A stretch of 64,000 nucleotides of DNA from Guyanagaster necrorhizus. Its lineage: Eukaryota; Basidiomycota; Agaricomycetes; Agaricales; Physalacriaceae. Below are positions 24,048-36,449 of this stretch, one piece after another (positions within the stretch are counted from its first letter, which is position 1; each line of letters opens with the position of its first letter). The stretch lies in the NCBI RefSeq assembly GCF_019112545.1, contig NW_025064898.1:159247-223246 (forward strand), written 5' to 3'. The notes beneath the pieces were generated by a model. It was not told the DNA's origin. It worked only from the letters and a program-made list of their open reading frames with translations, and did not search any database. Position numbers and translations under genes: made by a program.

Positions 24048-25798
24048 TGATAAGGAGAGAAGGATGTTGAGGCCCGGGTATTATCTCGATTAAATCATAA
24101 AGACGGTTTCTCTTGAGAAAAACCTGCGTATCCGGCTATCGGCCCGATGGACCCGGCCTGGTGAACATGAAACGCGATTCGTGTACGTTCGGGAGAGTAT
24201 TTTGACGATTAATGGTACCGCTATCGTAACTGGCCCCTCAGTCTTTCTCTAAGGACGAAAATGGCAGGCCACACCTATACACTAACACCCCTTAGTGCAT
24301 TAGGGGGGGGGAATGGATATATAAATCACTTACATACACGAATGGGCAAGTTTAGCAGGGAAGAGACCGTTTCCTGTTTGAACCAGATACTGCAGGGAAC
24401 GGCGCGCTTTACATAGGGAGAAACGAGATTTTCCATGTTTACGTTTTCGGACTGGGGTTTTCGGTCCTAATAATTCTTGCTGTGAAACGAGATGAAAGGT
24501 TAATTCCATCAGCTTAAGGGGGAGAGGGGGGGAGGCAATTTTTCGTGTCCTTTACTGACCATATTTCAAGGACTGAGAAAGGGCATCTTAAATAAAACGA
24601 AACCTTTTGAATCAAGGTCTTGTTTAAAGTTGTTTTTACCTCGCTCCTGCAGTGAGAGCGGAAAGGTGCGAACGCGTAAGTACACGTAAGAATTGTGCAG
24701 TCAAGTTTCGAAGCCTGGCGTCGTTGGTAGGGCATCTCCCTGGAGACGAGATAAGTGAAGAAGCTAGAACGATGGCGGTTTGGTCCAGGTGTCATCTTTG
24801 GCAAGCTGGGTCCGAGCATAGACACCCAACGAACGAGTGAGCTATAAGGCGGTCCTAGGGAGAAGTAACATTCATAGGTCTAAGTGGCTCATAATAATAA
24901 GCCAGGATTGACGCGAGACAGCTGCGCGGCGCCTCCGACAGCTCGGAATACGGGGAAAAGACGCGTTGACCGCCTTCAAAACGCGTCTCGTCACATGTGC
25001 GATTCAGCTCCACTTCCAGGCTTTCATCCGAACTTGACTTGGAATTTCAACTGGAGCCGACGTTCGGTAAAAACTCGACAACTTCTTGTAGACATTGTTG
25101 ACTCACCCTCTATATGAATACCTCTGATTAGAGATTAGACCATGGTCAACGATGTGCAATGTCAGAGCGTATCGGTTTCTGGGCATTAACTAGAGAAGAA
25201 CATGCGTCGGCACTGAGGACTGCAAAAGGTATCCGTCGACATACCGGATTCGGTGGTATCGGTTCGATGAACGGAAGAGTTAGGAAACGACTGTCAAACT
25301 TAAGTCAAGTTTACCTGCAGAACATGGCACGATTGTCGGGCTTCTGAAGTGGTGTATCAACAAACTCTGTTTAGACGAGTTTGGCCATTTGTAAGGAGTC
25401 TGCTGGCAGAGAGTAAATAGCAAGGACCTTTTGTCTTATTGTCAGCCACTGAATAAAGAGTTTGAGATTTGGAAAAACTGGGAGATCCTTGCCATATGAT
25501 AGACATCACGTCGCAGATTTTTTTGGGACAGTACTTCGGCTGTATTCCCAAAAATGGCAATGAACTCCCGACCCGCCGATCTAGACTTGATCAACGACCA
25601 CCACGACCGCGACCATCCTTTCCGCTTTTTTTTCTCTTCATTCACTTTTTGCCCGTTCTTTCTATTCCGCAGCTGCCAAGAGCATTGATCATCGCCCGTT
25701 GCTGCGATCCCACAGCGCTGACATAAAGCAGTGCTCCAGCTCCTAATATTACCCCCACGTTTCCAGTGTGGCCAACCTGGTTGATTCTCCCTCGCAAC
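24048..25798. other. Divergent intergenic region between MFS copy A and chitin synthase
   Basis: About 1.75 kb separates two divergent genes. A TATA-like TTATATAT (minus orientation, about 24314-24325) lies near 270 bases before the MFS start. A G run of 9 to 10 bases sits at 24304-24313. Short frames here carry no recognisable domain. No repeat or RNA gene was seen. Confidence 0.45.
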
Positions 25799-28700
25799 AT
25801 GTCGCAATATCCAGAAGTGCGTAGATCGTCTATCTCCACATCTCTCTGTATTGATATCACTGGTGGGAAAGGCCGACGAGGCCCAGCACAGGCATTTTAA
25901 TGATGGATATCAACCGTACGCTCAAACCACGACTCCAGCCCCCTACACATCGCCGTTCGAGTCACAGTATGACCAACCGCCTTATACAGATTCGTTCTAT
26001 GGCCAACAGACTCACCCGAATACCTATTCCTCGCCGCCCCCTCTTCCGCCTCTTGGAGGATACCATACCTCGCCGCCTCCTCAGCATCTGGATCCTTATG
26101 GCGCTCCTATTGTGCCAATGTCCTCACCTCCATCTCACGAGTACCTCAGTACGCCATATCAACGGACGTTGTCACCCACACCAGGAGCGCCAGGACCAGC
26201 AGGGGGCTCCCTCTCTTCGCTTTACCGCGCGCAATCTTACGAGCTGCGCGACGAACCATCAGTTGAAGTTGAAGACCCAGGTGATGTCCCATTGTTGACG
26301 AGACACTCCCCCCAACCACCACCTATTGACATGCCTATGCCTGGTGGCATTGGCAGCTACGGAGGGTCCAATGACGACGACGACGACGGGAACTTCATCC
26401 GTTATGGTCGGATTCCGCAGCGCGTGCCACGACGGTACAAAACTACGCGTCGGGTAGCTTTGCGGGAAGGGCATTACGTCGTAGAAAATGACGTACCCGA
26501 AAAGCTCCTCGAGTTGTGCCAGAACCGCACCGACCGCGAGTTCACCCATATGCGGTATACGGCGGCGACCTGCGATCCGAATGATTTCCAGTCTGAAGGT
26601 TTTGGTCTCCGGCAGTTGGAGTATACTCCCGGGCGGCGAACCGAACTCTTCATCGTCATGACTATGTACAACGAAGATGAGGAACTGTTTTGTCGGACGA
26701 TGCATGGTGTTATGAAGAATATCGCGCATTTATGCTCAAGGACAAGGAGTCAAACATGGGGAAAAGATGGATGGAAGAAAGTGGTTGTGTGCATTGTTAG
26801 TGATGGACGGAAGAAGATCAACTCGAGAACGCTTAGTGTCATCGCTGCTATGGGTGTCTACCAGGAGGGTATTGCTAAGGTCTGTTATTGGCTTGGCTGT
26901 CCTTCATATCATCATTCATTTTCGATTCAGAATATGATCGACGAGAAGCCCGTCACCGCCCATATCTACGAATACACCACACAAGGTGAGGTTTTTCATC
27001 GTATTTTGACCTTCATCCTGATTGCCTCTATATTCAAGTTTCTATGACACCGTCTCTCAAGCTCGAAGGTGCGGAGAAGAAGCATGTTCCCGTTCAGATC
27101 ATTTTTTGCTTGAAAGAGCAGAACCAAAAGAAAATCAACTCCCATCGGTGGTTCTTCAATGCGTTCGGTCCTATCCTTAACCCCAATGTTTGTGTTCTCC
27201 TTGATGTAGGCACTATGCCGGGTGTCACCAGTATCTATCATTTGTGGAAGGTGGGTATTGAATACCGGGTTCTGATAGTCTGAAGCTTATGGAACATTTA
27301 GGCTTTTGATATTAACTCTAATGTTGGAGGTGCCTGCGGCGAGATCGTTGCATTGAAGGGCAAATGGGGCCGGAACCTCATCAATCCTTTGGGTGAGTAC
27401 CACAGCATAGAGGCGCACGCAGACTTCTAACATTTGCTGTAGTTGCTGCTCAGAACTTTGAGTACAAGATGTCCAACATTCTTGACAAGCCTTTGTCAGT
27501 GCCCATTTTGATCGTCTTGGGTTCTCGCTAACGTGACTGTAGGGAATCTGTCTTTGGTTACATCACTGTCTTGCCTGGAGCGTTCAGCGCATATCGGTAC
27601 ATCGCCTTGCAGAATGATGCCAAAGGTGAAGGACCGCTGCAGAAGTACTTCCTTGGAGAGAAGATGGTAAGAATGCTCATTTGCGGACCTTCGGCTGCTA
27701 ACATTGCTCCGTAGCATGGTGCCGGAGCTGACATCTTTACGGCGAACATGTACCTCGCTGAAGATCGTGTAGGTTTTATTCCTGTATCTGCGTACGACTC
27801 CAAGCTGACAACGCATACGTAGATCCTTTGTTGGGAACTGGTATCGAAACGGGGCGGCGCATGGATTCTTCACTACGTCAAGTCAGCCTACGCTGTCACC
27901 GATGTACCCGATACGGTAGGCATCTTGTTCTCCAAGAGTCGACGATACACTCAGACCATTGGCAGGTTGCGGAATTGATATCCCAGCGTCGTCGATGGCT
28001 CAACGGTTCCTTCTTCGCTGCTGTGTTCAGTACTCTGCACTTCTACTACATCTATCGGAGCTCGCACACGTTCTTACGCAAATTCTGGATCCACGTTGAG
28101 ATGTTTTATCAGTGCTTTAACCTGATATTCAGTTGGTTCGCTTTGGTGTGTAAATATTTATCGACTCCGATAAGACCTTGACCCCTCACGATTTGATCTA
28201 GGCTAATTATTACATCGCATTCGTCATCCTCTCTGACGCCATGGAAGATACGAGCTTTGGTCTTAAGGGCATTCATGTCTTCAACGACATCATCAATTAT
28301 GTCTACCTCGGTCTTGTGATAATGTGTTTCCTTCTCGCGTTGGGAAATCGACCCCAAGGAAGTAAATGGGGGTACACCGGGGCTTTTCTTGGATTTGCGA
28401 TGATCACAGTCTACATGACGGTATGTCCTTCACGCTGGCAAACTCATGGTTTCTCATACCTGTGTCATCAGTTCGCCGCTTTCTTCCTTGCTATCAAAGG
28501 AATTGAAAATATATCAGAATCCGAAGGAAGCTTGAACCTGAACGATCTGTTTACGAATTCCATATTTAGAAACATCGTGCTCTCACTGTTGGCTACGCTT
28601 GGATTGTACTTGATCTCAAGTTTAATTTTCGTGAGTGGTCGAACCTCCCTACACTGGGCGTTGTCTGAAGATCTCTGCGCAGTTTGAACCTTGGCATATG

Positions 28701-29436
28701 ATCACCTCTTTCATCCAGTATCTTCTCATGGCACCATCTTATATATCAGTTTTGAACGTTTACGCTGTTAGTATTGCTTCACTAACTCTTATTGTTCACT
28801 GGTTGACCTTTTTTTTCTCCATCAGTTCGCCAATGTCCATGACGTCTCGTGGGGAACCAAGGGTGATAACAAAATCAGCACGGATCTTGGTGTGGTCAAG
28901 AAGGAGTCGGACACGAATGAGGTGTCGGTGGATGCGCCGACGACGCCGGAGGAGCGCAACGCGGCATACGACGATGCGCTGCACGTGTTGAGCGCCAAGC
29001 CACCCAAGCTAGAAAGCAAGCCGGATGTGTCGACACAACAAGAGGACTATTACCGGACGTTCAGGACTAATGTAAGCTGCTCTGGTATGATGCGGGTCTT
29101 CTCAGGCTTATGCTCCGACTAGGTTCTTCTTGCTTGGACATTGTCGAACGCGCTTTTGGGAGCCGCTATTGTGTATGTTGATTTACCGTTAATGCGTCCG
29201 AGTGATCTAAGTGGTTTTTTTTTTACAGGTCTGCGAATAGTAAAGCCTCAGATACGAGTGCTGCTAATAGCGTGAAAGGTTATATGGCGTTTATATTGTT
29301 TTCTGTTGCCGGGCTTGCGTGTACGTCCTGTCCTTCTCAGTCCGCTGGGTGCCTCGTTCTGACACGCGTTGTTGTAGTTGTGCGGTTTGTGGGGGCGTCG
29401 ACGTATCTGATCATTCGTCTGTTTGCTGGAGAGTAG
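25799..29436 (+). CDS. Chitin synthase, division 1 (class I-III type)
   Basis: This is the plasma-membrane GT2 glycosyltransferase that extends chitin from UDP-GlcNAc. I read 17 exons. The first (25799-25816) encodes only MSQYPE. Introns are 25817-25871, 26880-26930, 26986-27038, 27251-27301, 27393-27442, 27495-27542, 27667-27714, 27769-27822, 27916-27965, 28146-28201, 28421-28471, 28631-28682, 28767-28825, 29072-29122, 29173-29228 and 29321-29377. The stop is TAG 29434-29436. The long N terminus is rich in Pro, Tyr and Ser and includes an acidic run (NDDDDDGN). The catalytic region shows [52 protein letters not shown] and the product-binding QRRRWLNGS. Several membrane segments follow, and after an acidic linker two more at the C terminus. 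The frame is intact with all signature residues. The exact class (I, II or III) is not assigned. Confidence 0.96.
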
Positions 29437-30947
29437 ATGGGGTTTTCGCTGTGTGTGGACGGGCGTTTCTATTACTTGATTCTGTTTGACTGACGATATA
29501 TTTATGTCTTTTATGTATGTGTTTTTGACCATGAGAGGAAGTTGTGGTAACGAGGCTGGATGAGGATGTACTATGTCACTGATGGTGCGCATATTCTCTG
29601 CGTGCTCTTGGTTCCACCTTGAACTCGATGTCGGTCTGCCACTGGGGATGAGGGAGTTGCGCGATATCACAGCTTCTCGGTTGGGCGAGCGGGAATCCTC
29701 GAGCACTGTCTGGAGAACGACCATCCAAGTGTTGGGATCAGGATGTTGAACACGAATATCACCCCAATCGGGGAATACTAACATCGTCGATGTGTGTAAT
29801 AATGCATTCCGTCACCATCTCGCGACTGTGGCTGGGATCTGCGCTACCCGGAGTGGGTATAAAAGGTGCGCGAGGAATCCCCAAACCCCACCATCTCACA
29901 ACTCTTCCCTCTACTACTATCTCTATCGCTTTCTCAGCAAAAAATCACACACTCTCTTTACCATCACTGTCATTGTCACTATACTCTTCCACGCCCGCCC
30001 TCACGCTGTGTCGCCGTCGCCTATCGTAGGCGGGGATGATGAGTCCATTCCCGCCCCGGGCGTTCAATCTCCTGCCAATGGCAACACGCTTGCTGCTCCC
30101 GCCGCCGCGGACGTCGGCCACATCAGCTCTGTTTTGGTAGGCTCTCGTGCATCTCATGTCTGAGGCAAGAAGCTCGTCATGTATGGTATAAATGCGTCCA
30201 CCCTCTGTTTTGGTAACCACGACCGCCATGGAATCGGCTGGGCTGCTGCTGGGTGCCGTCTGTATAACTAAATTCTCTAGGTGATCACGATATATTGCCG
30301 CGCGATAACCACGCCTCGGCTGGTCAAAAAATTTCCTCTTGCTGCCGTTGCATTTTTCGATGACTGACTGTAGTGCCTCCTGGCCAGATCCCACCTATTC
30401 CTTACTCAGCGAAGGGAGGAATCCTAATTGTCCTAATTGTCGATTCTTCCTCTACAAATGACCGCTGAGTCTGGCTCCTCAACAGTTCAGAACGTATGTC
30501 TGCCTGCTGTTGTCACTGCGTCCTTGTGTTGATTGCACGCCTCACCACGCTTGTGTCTACCTCTCCATCCGTGAGCCCTGCGTGCAAGGCCAATTTCACT
30601 ATTACCCGCTGACCTACCTTCTCACTGCTTGCTTCATGCCCGTTATGCCCTTCCTTTCTCTAAGCTAATGGAGGCCTATGAACGGGTTGTAACCGTTGAC
30701 GCGGGTGTACGTTGTTAGTGAAGCATAATACAGTGGAGAAGAAACGACTAAAAGAACTCCCGCCGGTGTTTCGACCACGGTGTTCCGGAGTCGCTGCGTG
30801 TGAGCTCGTTGTTAGTAACCTCCCCCGCGTCATGTCGCGTTTCTTCCATCCCACCGCGATTTCTACCCTGACGAGCAAAGAAAAGAACCGGGCCCGGGGT
30901 TGATAATCGAAATCTGCTTGTAAGCTCTGCTAAAGATAAGAATTAAG
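29437..30947. other. Intergenic region with an orphan promoter and secreted-like frame
   Basis: About 1.5 kb. A strong TATA box (GGGTATAAAAGG, 29855-29866) is followed by a CT-rich leader and then a frame that looks like a signal peptide but lacks a clear ATG (29962-30160). Opposite frames (for example minus 29945-30394, 149 codons) have no recognisable domain. The remainder to 30.9 kb shows nothing. Confidence 0.4.
29962..30160 (+). pseudogene. Possible small secreted-protein gene with lost start codon
   Basis: About 100 bases downstream of the TATA box at 29858, a frame reads FTITVIVTILFHARPHAVS and then SPSPIVGGDDESIPAPG, ending near HISSVL before a possible donor (GTAGGC). The hydrophobic start followed by a Pro/Ala/Ser-rich stretch resembles a short secreted protein. 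At the expected start site the codon is ATC (context TTTACC-ATC-ACT), not ATG. It may be a pseudogene, use an upstream spliced start, or be chance. I do not assign a family. Confidence 0.25.
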
Positions 30948-31530
30948 ATGGCCGCAGAAGGTGGAAGACACTGCGGAATGACTACAAGGACGAATGCAGG
31001 ACCAAGGATGAAACGAATTTGTACCACCCACACAACGGTTTGTGCAATAGAGCGATCAAGGACGACTCACCCTCTGGGCCTGAGATTGGTTTCTACCGAC
31101 AAGACTCTCAGCCTGTCAAAGGGAGCAATGCTGACCTTAAACCAGATGCCAACAGCTCTCAGAACAACATCGAAGACATCAAAACCGCGGGCCCAAAGAA
31201 CAGTACTGGGTGGCCGCAGCTTTTGCAGTGGCTTGAATTCAAATTGAGCGTGACTACCCTGGATAATGGTCAGTATGCCACTGGAGTCCTCACAGCAGGT
31301 AAGTTTTTGCATTTCTTTGACGCATAGAATTTGGCTGACGCGTTACTCACCAGACAAGGATTCAATGGGAAATCCTTCTCGTCAGAAGGTATATATGCTA
31401 CCCCGGGATCCGGAGGGTGTCGGCGTCGTGGCGGGACAGAAACGTAAATTGTCTAGTGCCGGGTTTAGGACGCACAGCATTGGCGCCTTGATTGGGGGGT
31501 ACTCATCTTCAAAGGCTTTCCTATGATCGC
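30948..31530 (+). pseudogene. FunK1-type fungal kinase N-terminal relic
   Basis: Broken frames here match the N-terminal part of the complete FunK1 gene 1.2 kb downstream. GPEIGFYRQDSQPVKG and PQLLQWLEFKLS correspond to SRLGIYRQDAKPLDGG and AQTMHWQEFKPN. RKLSSAGFRTHSIGALI near 31444-31495 corresponds to LEMLSSAGFRTHCIGALV. The middle is deleted and the kinase domain is absent. It is in the same orientation as the downstream gene, so a tandem duplication followed by decay is the simplest reading. Confidence 0.75.
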
Positions 31531-32184
31531 TCCTCAATCATCATATCGCAAGAAATCGACATGGATAGTGATCCAGATTCTTTCATTGTTATGCTGATCG
31601 GCCTCACGATCCTCGGCATGATGGTTTCAAAGAAAATCAGTCTATGACATTCAGTGCCAGTGGAAACGATAGTTGGCCCAGTTCCACCAGGCAACGATAG
31701 TACTTAGGGACGAAAATACAATGAGTTATCCCAATAAATATAACGGCCACGCAAATGATTTATGTAAACGGCAGGTTATTTGTCAATGGCCTATGACTCG
31801 ACTTGACGCCGAAGTCATTTCAGATCTCTTGACTGCATCGGCGTTCAAAATAACAGTTAATCTCGACTTTGGCGATAAGCCGAGTAGTCGGCAACTAATT
31901 TGGTGGCAGGATAATACTATTTCAACTGGTTGATGTCGGCATGGATTGCCAGGACCTGCTATATCGAGGAAAAGGGATGGTAAGAATGCTTCAGAGGCGT
32001 CATAAAACTATCACTTTACACCTTACAGTACTATATAAAGTGAGTTGGTATGGTGTTTAATGTCACCCCCTGCCTATTGTGACAAATTGAAATACGATTG
32101 ACGCCACACGACCACGTGTTTCCGAAAGTTTACCTTGTCACTACCACCAGTGTTCTATGTAACCGACCGTAAAATCACGCAAAA
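31531..32184. other. Spacer between FunK1 relic and FunK1 gene
   Basis: About 650 bases separate the relic from the start of the larger gene. Short open frames (for example 31673-31933) show no recognisable domain. The promoter of the larger gene must lie here if it is expressed. Confidence 0.4.
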
Positions 32185-34547
32185 ATGGCTGCCGCTGTAT
32201 TCTTCCTTGACCCCCTACTCACTTTCTACCCAACTCGGTTTTATCATCGTGATATTATGGCTTTGGGTGCGAAAAACGATTCGAAATCTTCGCCTCGGAA
32301 TGATGGCTCTGGTTTCCCCTCCACCCGAGAGATGAAGACTCCGCCGTCAAAAGAGTCGGTAGCTGAACAGATATGCTCCTCTGTGCAGAGTACTCCACTT
32401 AGCAATCACACCCCAATTGTGAATCCCACAACCAATCCGGATCATCTTGTGACAGATTTCGACCGGTACATCCTAGAAAACCTCAGAGACCACGTTTTCA
32501 TGTCCGCCGACCATTATTTCACCAATATTCTACACATTCTTGATAACTGGTGGACGAATGGCGAGATAATGTCCAAAATCGAGGCCGTCAAAAACGACGT
32601 TGTATTCAAGAATCACGTCAAGACCTACATCGAATTATGCAATGAAAGCAGTTCTGGGGAGAAGACCTTCTACCATCCCCGCTGCCTGATGTGTAACAGT
32701 GCATTCGATGTTGTCAGTGCCACTGAAGGCTCTAGACTTGGAATTTATCGACAAGACGCAAAGCCACTTGACGGCGGTGTACAAGAGATCGTTCCTGATA
32801 CCTTGGGTGTTCTTCGTGCGATGTTTAACAGTTCTGGAAATGTGGTTGATAACATGAAGGGCAATGGCCCAAAGTATAACTTTTCGTGGGCGCAAACAAT
32901 GCATTGGCAGGAATTCAAGCCTAATGAGCACTACCTGGACGAGGGAACGGAAGCTAGCTATAGAGTTACAACACCTGGTAAGCACTATTCTTTTCCTATT
33001 GTTTTGTTCTCACTGATACCTATATTCAGAGGGCGAGGATCCTAAGGGAGAGGTGAGAGGCAAAACCACTATCCGCCGAGACCCTGGTGGCATCCTCCCT
33101 CCTGTCAAGTCGCAGACAGGCTCCATCACGAAGAAGCGTCGTTCAGAAGATGTGACTCCTCATGTCCACTCCAAGTATCCACGCTCTGAGACGACACCTG
33201 AAGTTTCGCAGGCCAGGAGAGGAACAGACGAGTCGATGGCACTTAGTTCTGCCAAAGAGAGAATCACAGCAGAAGATGTTGCACGATGGGAGGAGGAAGA
33301 AAGCCAGGCCCGCCGAGCCGTCCGCCTCCAATGTGGTCGCTACGCTCTCGAGATGCTGTCTAGCGCCGGTTTTCGGACGCACTGTATTGGCGCTCTCGTT
33401 ATGGTAGGACAGATACAGCCCCTCTACTATGATCACTCCGTCATCATTGTGTGCAAACCAATTGACATGTTTAAATTGCATGGCAAGCGGCCGAAGATTA
33501 CGGAAGAGGCTGTGACGGATGAGTTCGCTGCAATGCTTGTAGGATTGGGTCGACTCACTCTGAGGCAGCGGAGCATCCAAGAGGACTTCTGCGATGACAG
33601 GGCGCTCATCGAGAATTACAAGGCGTACATGGACAGGTGTGGCAACCCCAAGGACAAGGACAAGACGGTGATGTTTGTTGGGGTGAAGCTCAAGCTGAAG
33701 TCGGGTGAAGACGAGAAGAACGTTGAGGTCACCCTTGACCGAATTCTTTCACACCAGCCTGGGATTATTGGTCGGGGTACTTGCGTCGTTGAGGCGACAT
33801 CAGTGCACAATGAGTGGAAGGATAAAGAACTGGTTGTCAAGATCAGCTGTCCAGCCGCTAGTGGAAAATCAGAGCCAGAGTTTGTCATTAGAGCCAGAGA
33901 GAAAGCACGATCCATGCCGCAAGGGAAAAGGCCAGACTGGGCCTTAGACCGTTTGCCTGACATTCTCCTTTCTCAAGACTTTGACTATAGTGCGGATTCT
34001 ACTCAGGCGAATCTTGTGGCTTTCTTCGCAGAGGAGAAAGAGTTCGAGTATGAAAAGCGCATCTGTCAAGTTATGGTCCAGGAGAGGCTGTATCCTCTGG
34101 AAGAACTGCGGACAGTTCAAGAGTATGCTCAGGTCTTTTTTGATATGTTGCAGAGTGTGTCTATTGTTTTCTTTGCCCTAGCAGGTTCTGATGGTTGCCG
34201 TAGTTCACAAATGGTTGTATGATCACCCAGGAATCCTCCAGCGTGATATCAGTCCTGGGAATATCATGTGGCGCCGAACCGTCGACGGTCATTTACGTGG
34301 CATCATCAATGACTTTGACTTGTCCTCCTACCGACATGAGACTGGCCCTTCATTGTGTCAGCACACCGGTATGCTACCCTACATGGCATACCAGCTTCTC
34401 GCAAACAACAAAAATGGACAACCACCCGAGCACCTCTATCGACATAATATAGAATCCATCTTCTATGTCACCCTCCTTTTCTGTTGTTGTTACCAGGTTG
34501 AGGCTAAACAAGACCCTGATGGATGCCTGGTCATGAACAGTCTGTGA
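32185..34547 (+). pseudogene. FunK1-type fungal protein kinase, C-terminally truncated
   Basis: FunK1 proteins are a fungal-specific kinase family strongly expanded in mushrooms. The frame opens at ATG 32185 (32256 and 32331 are alternatives) and has two introns, 32978-33029 and 34155-34203. The N-terminal region includes RLGIYRQDAKPL and AGFRTHCIGALVMV. The kinase part shows EYAQVFFDMLQIHKWLYDHP, then LQRDISPGNIMWRR (catalytic loop, with Gln in place of the usual His), GIINDFDLSSYRHETG (metal-binding DFD) and MLPYMAYQLL, and ends at IESIFYVTLLF. It then runs 16 to 20 residues into unrelated sequence and stops at TGA 34545-34547, inside the first bases of an inverted-repeat insertion. The rest of the C lobe is lost. 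Most of the gene is open, so loss may be recent. Confidence 0.82.
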
Positions 34548-34803
34548 ATGCCACTGATCCATGGCTGAAAGTCAGTGAAGCTCCTATTCACTATAGGTGA
34601 GAATGAATCAGCTCTCATGAGAAAATTTCCCTTCTTGTCATTCAAACCATCATGATCAAGCTGGTACCAGCAATCAAATGGGGTTGATCATGATGGTTTG
34701 AATGACAAGAAGGGAAATTTTCTCATGGGAGCTGATTCATTCTCACCTATAGTGAATAGGAGCTTCACTGACTTTCAGCCATGGGTCAGTGGCATTCTCA
34801 CAG
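34542..34803. mobile_element. Long inverted-repeat element (MITE-like), 262 bp
   Basis: Two arms of about 118 to 120 bases (34542-34659 and 34684-34803) are reverse complements with only a few differences, separated by a 24-base loop. The termini read CTGTGAATGCCACTG on the left and CTGTGAGAATGCCACTG in the right arm read in reverse. It contains no CpG and no coding frame. I see no convincing target-site duplication. It sits at the 3' end of the truncated FunK1 gene and provides that gene's stop codon. It could be a non-autonomous DNA transposon or a palindrome formed by inverted duplication. Confidence 0.82.
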
Positions 34804-36449
34804 TACACAATGACCAGCTTGAAGAGGGTACTGGTGCCTAGTACTAGACTGTAGTCCTCACATTTTCTTGTAGCCTTTATCTGTTATAACATCTTTTTAT
34901 TTCAAAAAATGTGTGACTGGATCATTGAATATTGAATATTGAACATAACTAGTGCTGCTAGCATTGATCCGATAAGGCTGAATACAAAAGTGGTTATCCC
35001 TTTGGGTCCATAGAAGAAGTAAATGGGACAGTCATAGGTATAACCTTCCCCGCCATAACAGCATAGAGCATCTGCAGTAAGACATGTAAGCGGAGAATAA
35101 AACGACTTTCAGTTCGAAAAAGCGCTCCTGCGTGTCTTCAATGCAGATGTTGAATTGGACAGTTATCCTAGTCAGGGGGAAAAGAAAAGACAATAGTCAT
35201 GGGAGGAGAAATATGGGCATTGGTCATAGACGCGACGGTTCTTTGAAAGTGTGGTGAAGAAGCGACGGGTTTTTGCTCCAGGGCGCTATGAATATTCTTT
35301 AAATTATAAGCTTCGTGATCCCTCCAGACCAAGCTGTCAAAGGATCATGCTGGTGGGTGGGTCTTGTCTGTCTGTCTGTCTGTCTGCTGCTGGGTGTTTG
35401 GAAATATTCCACCGGAAACACGGTGAAGGGAACTAGTAGAGCCCATTAGAACGTCGGCATAGGTACAAACGGCCGTGAACGCACTAACGGAAAAGCCAAA
35501 TGATGTATCTTATCCTGCTTCGTTCATTCATATGTGACGCCGAGAGTCGGATGAAAGGACCTCGAAAAGCGCGTCAGAAGAGGTAAAGGTGGGATTACGC
35601 AAGAACGCACCTCTTATGGAGGAAGAAGCATCGAGGTGCAGATTTGAGCGACCGCGATAATCCTGAATGCGGTGGACAAGATGTCCAAGGACGATGGATG
35701 CATCACATCATTGGGTCGCCGACCATCTTCCCAATATTCTATTGTCCCAGGACTTTCGAGATGGCGGAAGATTCCCCACAGGCAAGACTCAAGGAGTACT
35801 TTGACACGTCGGTGGAGCAAGCATAGAGAAGATGTATTTTGGTCGCGACGAGCAGGAAGTGGCAAGTGTTAACTAGTATAGTGATATATGTATATGACGA
35901 AGGTATTGTCTCTAGAGAATTCCATAAAGTTCAACGTGATTACAAGACCTTTGAAAATGACATGCCTGATGATAAAGAAGTCCTAGTTTTTCATCCTGAC
36001 TCTTGCACGATGCAGTCACGCATATGCCCGGCATCGGAATCGACGACTTTGTCTCCAAATAATGCGGTGATTTCTTCCAACGTCTCGCCTTTGGTCCTAT
36101 AGACGGTTGAGGCGGGTTAGTGTCTGTTGATAGGTCCAGGCTCGAGACATTTTTTAAATCCAAGGTGGGGGGACATTTCGGCGTGATGAGTCGCAAGGGT
36201 TGAGCGCTCGAATTCCTGGGGCACGGTCCTCGGGAACAAGTGGATGGGAAAGAGAAGGATATGGCGTCGAGTCACGAGTGGGATCGTGCCAGCAAGAGAA
36301 CTCGGAGACGAGCTCGTCCTTGGGCTTTTAGGTTTGAGTGGCGGGAAATGATGATAGCAGCCTGAGAAGAGAGCGGTGAGTGCTGGGCAACCCCCTCCGG
36401 ACAGGCAGATGGGGACTGGTCGGTTGCGGTACCAAACGAGACCAGGAAA
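34804..36449. other. Intergenic region, no gene recognised; short tetranucleotide repeat
   Basis: The CpG-free composition of the inverted repeat continues to about 34968, after which normal sequence resumes. A TCTG tetranucleotide repeat of about five units lies at 35364-35386. Short frames at 35.6-36.1 kb have no recognisable product. Confidence 0.5.

Noticed and set aside
34542..34803. Inverted repeat as an rRNA or snRNA gene
   Set aside because: Near-perfect full-length pairing, no conserved RNA motif and position at a gene break favour a transposon-like hairpin.
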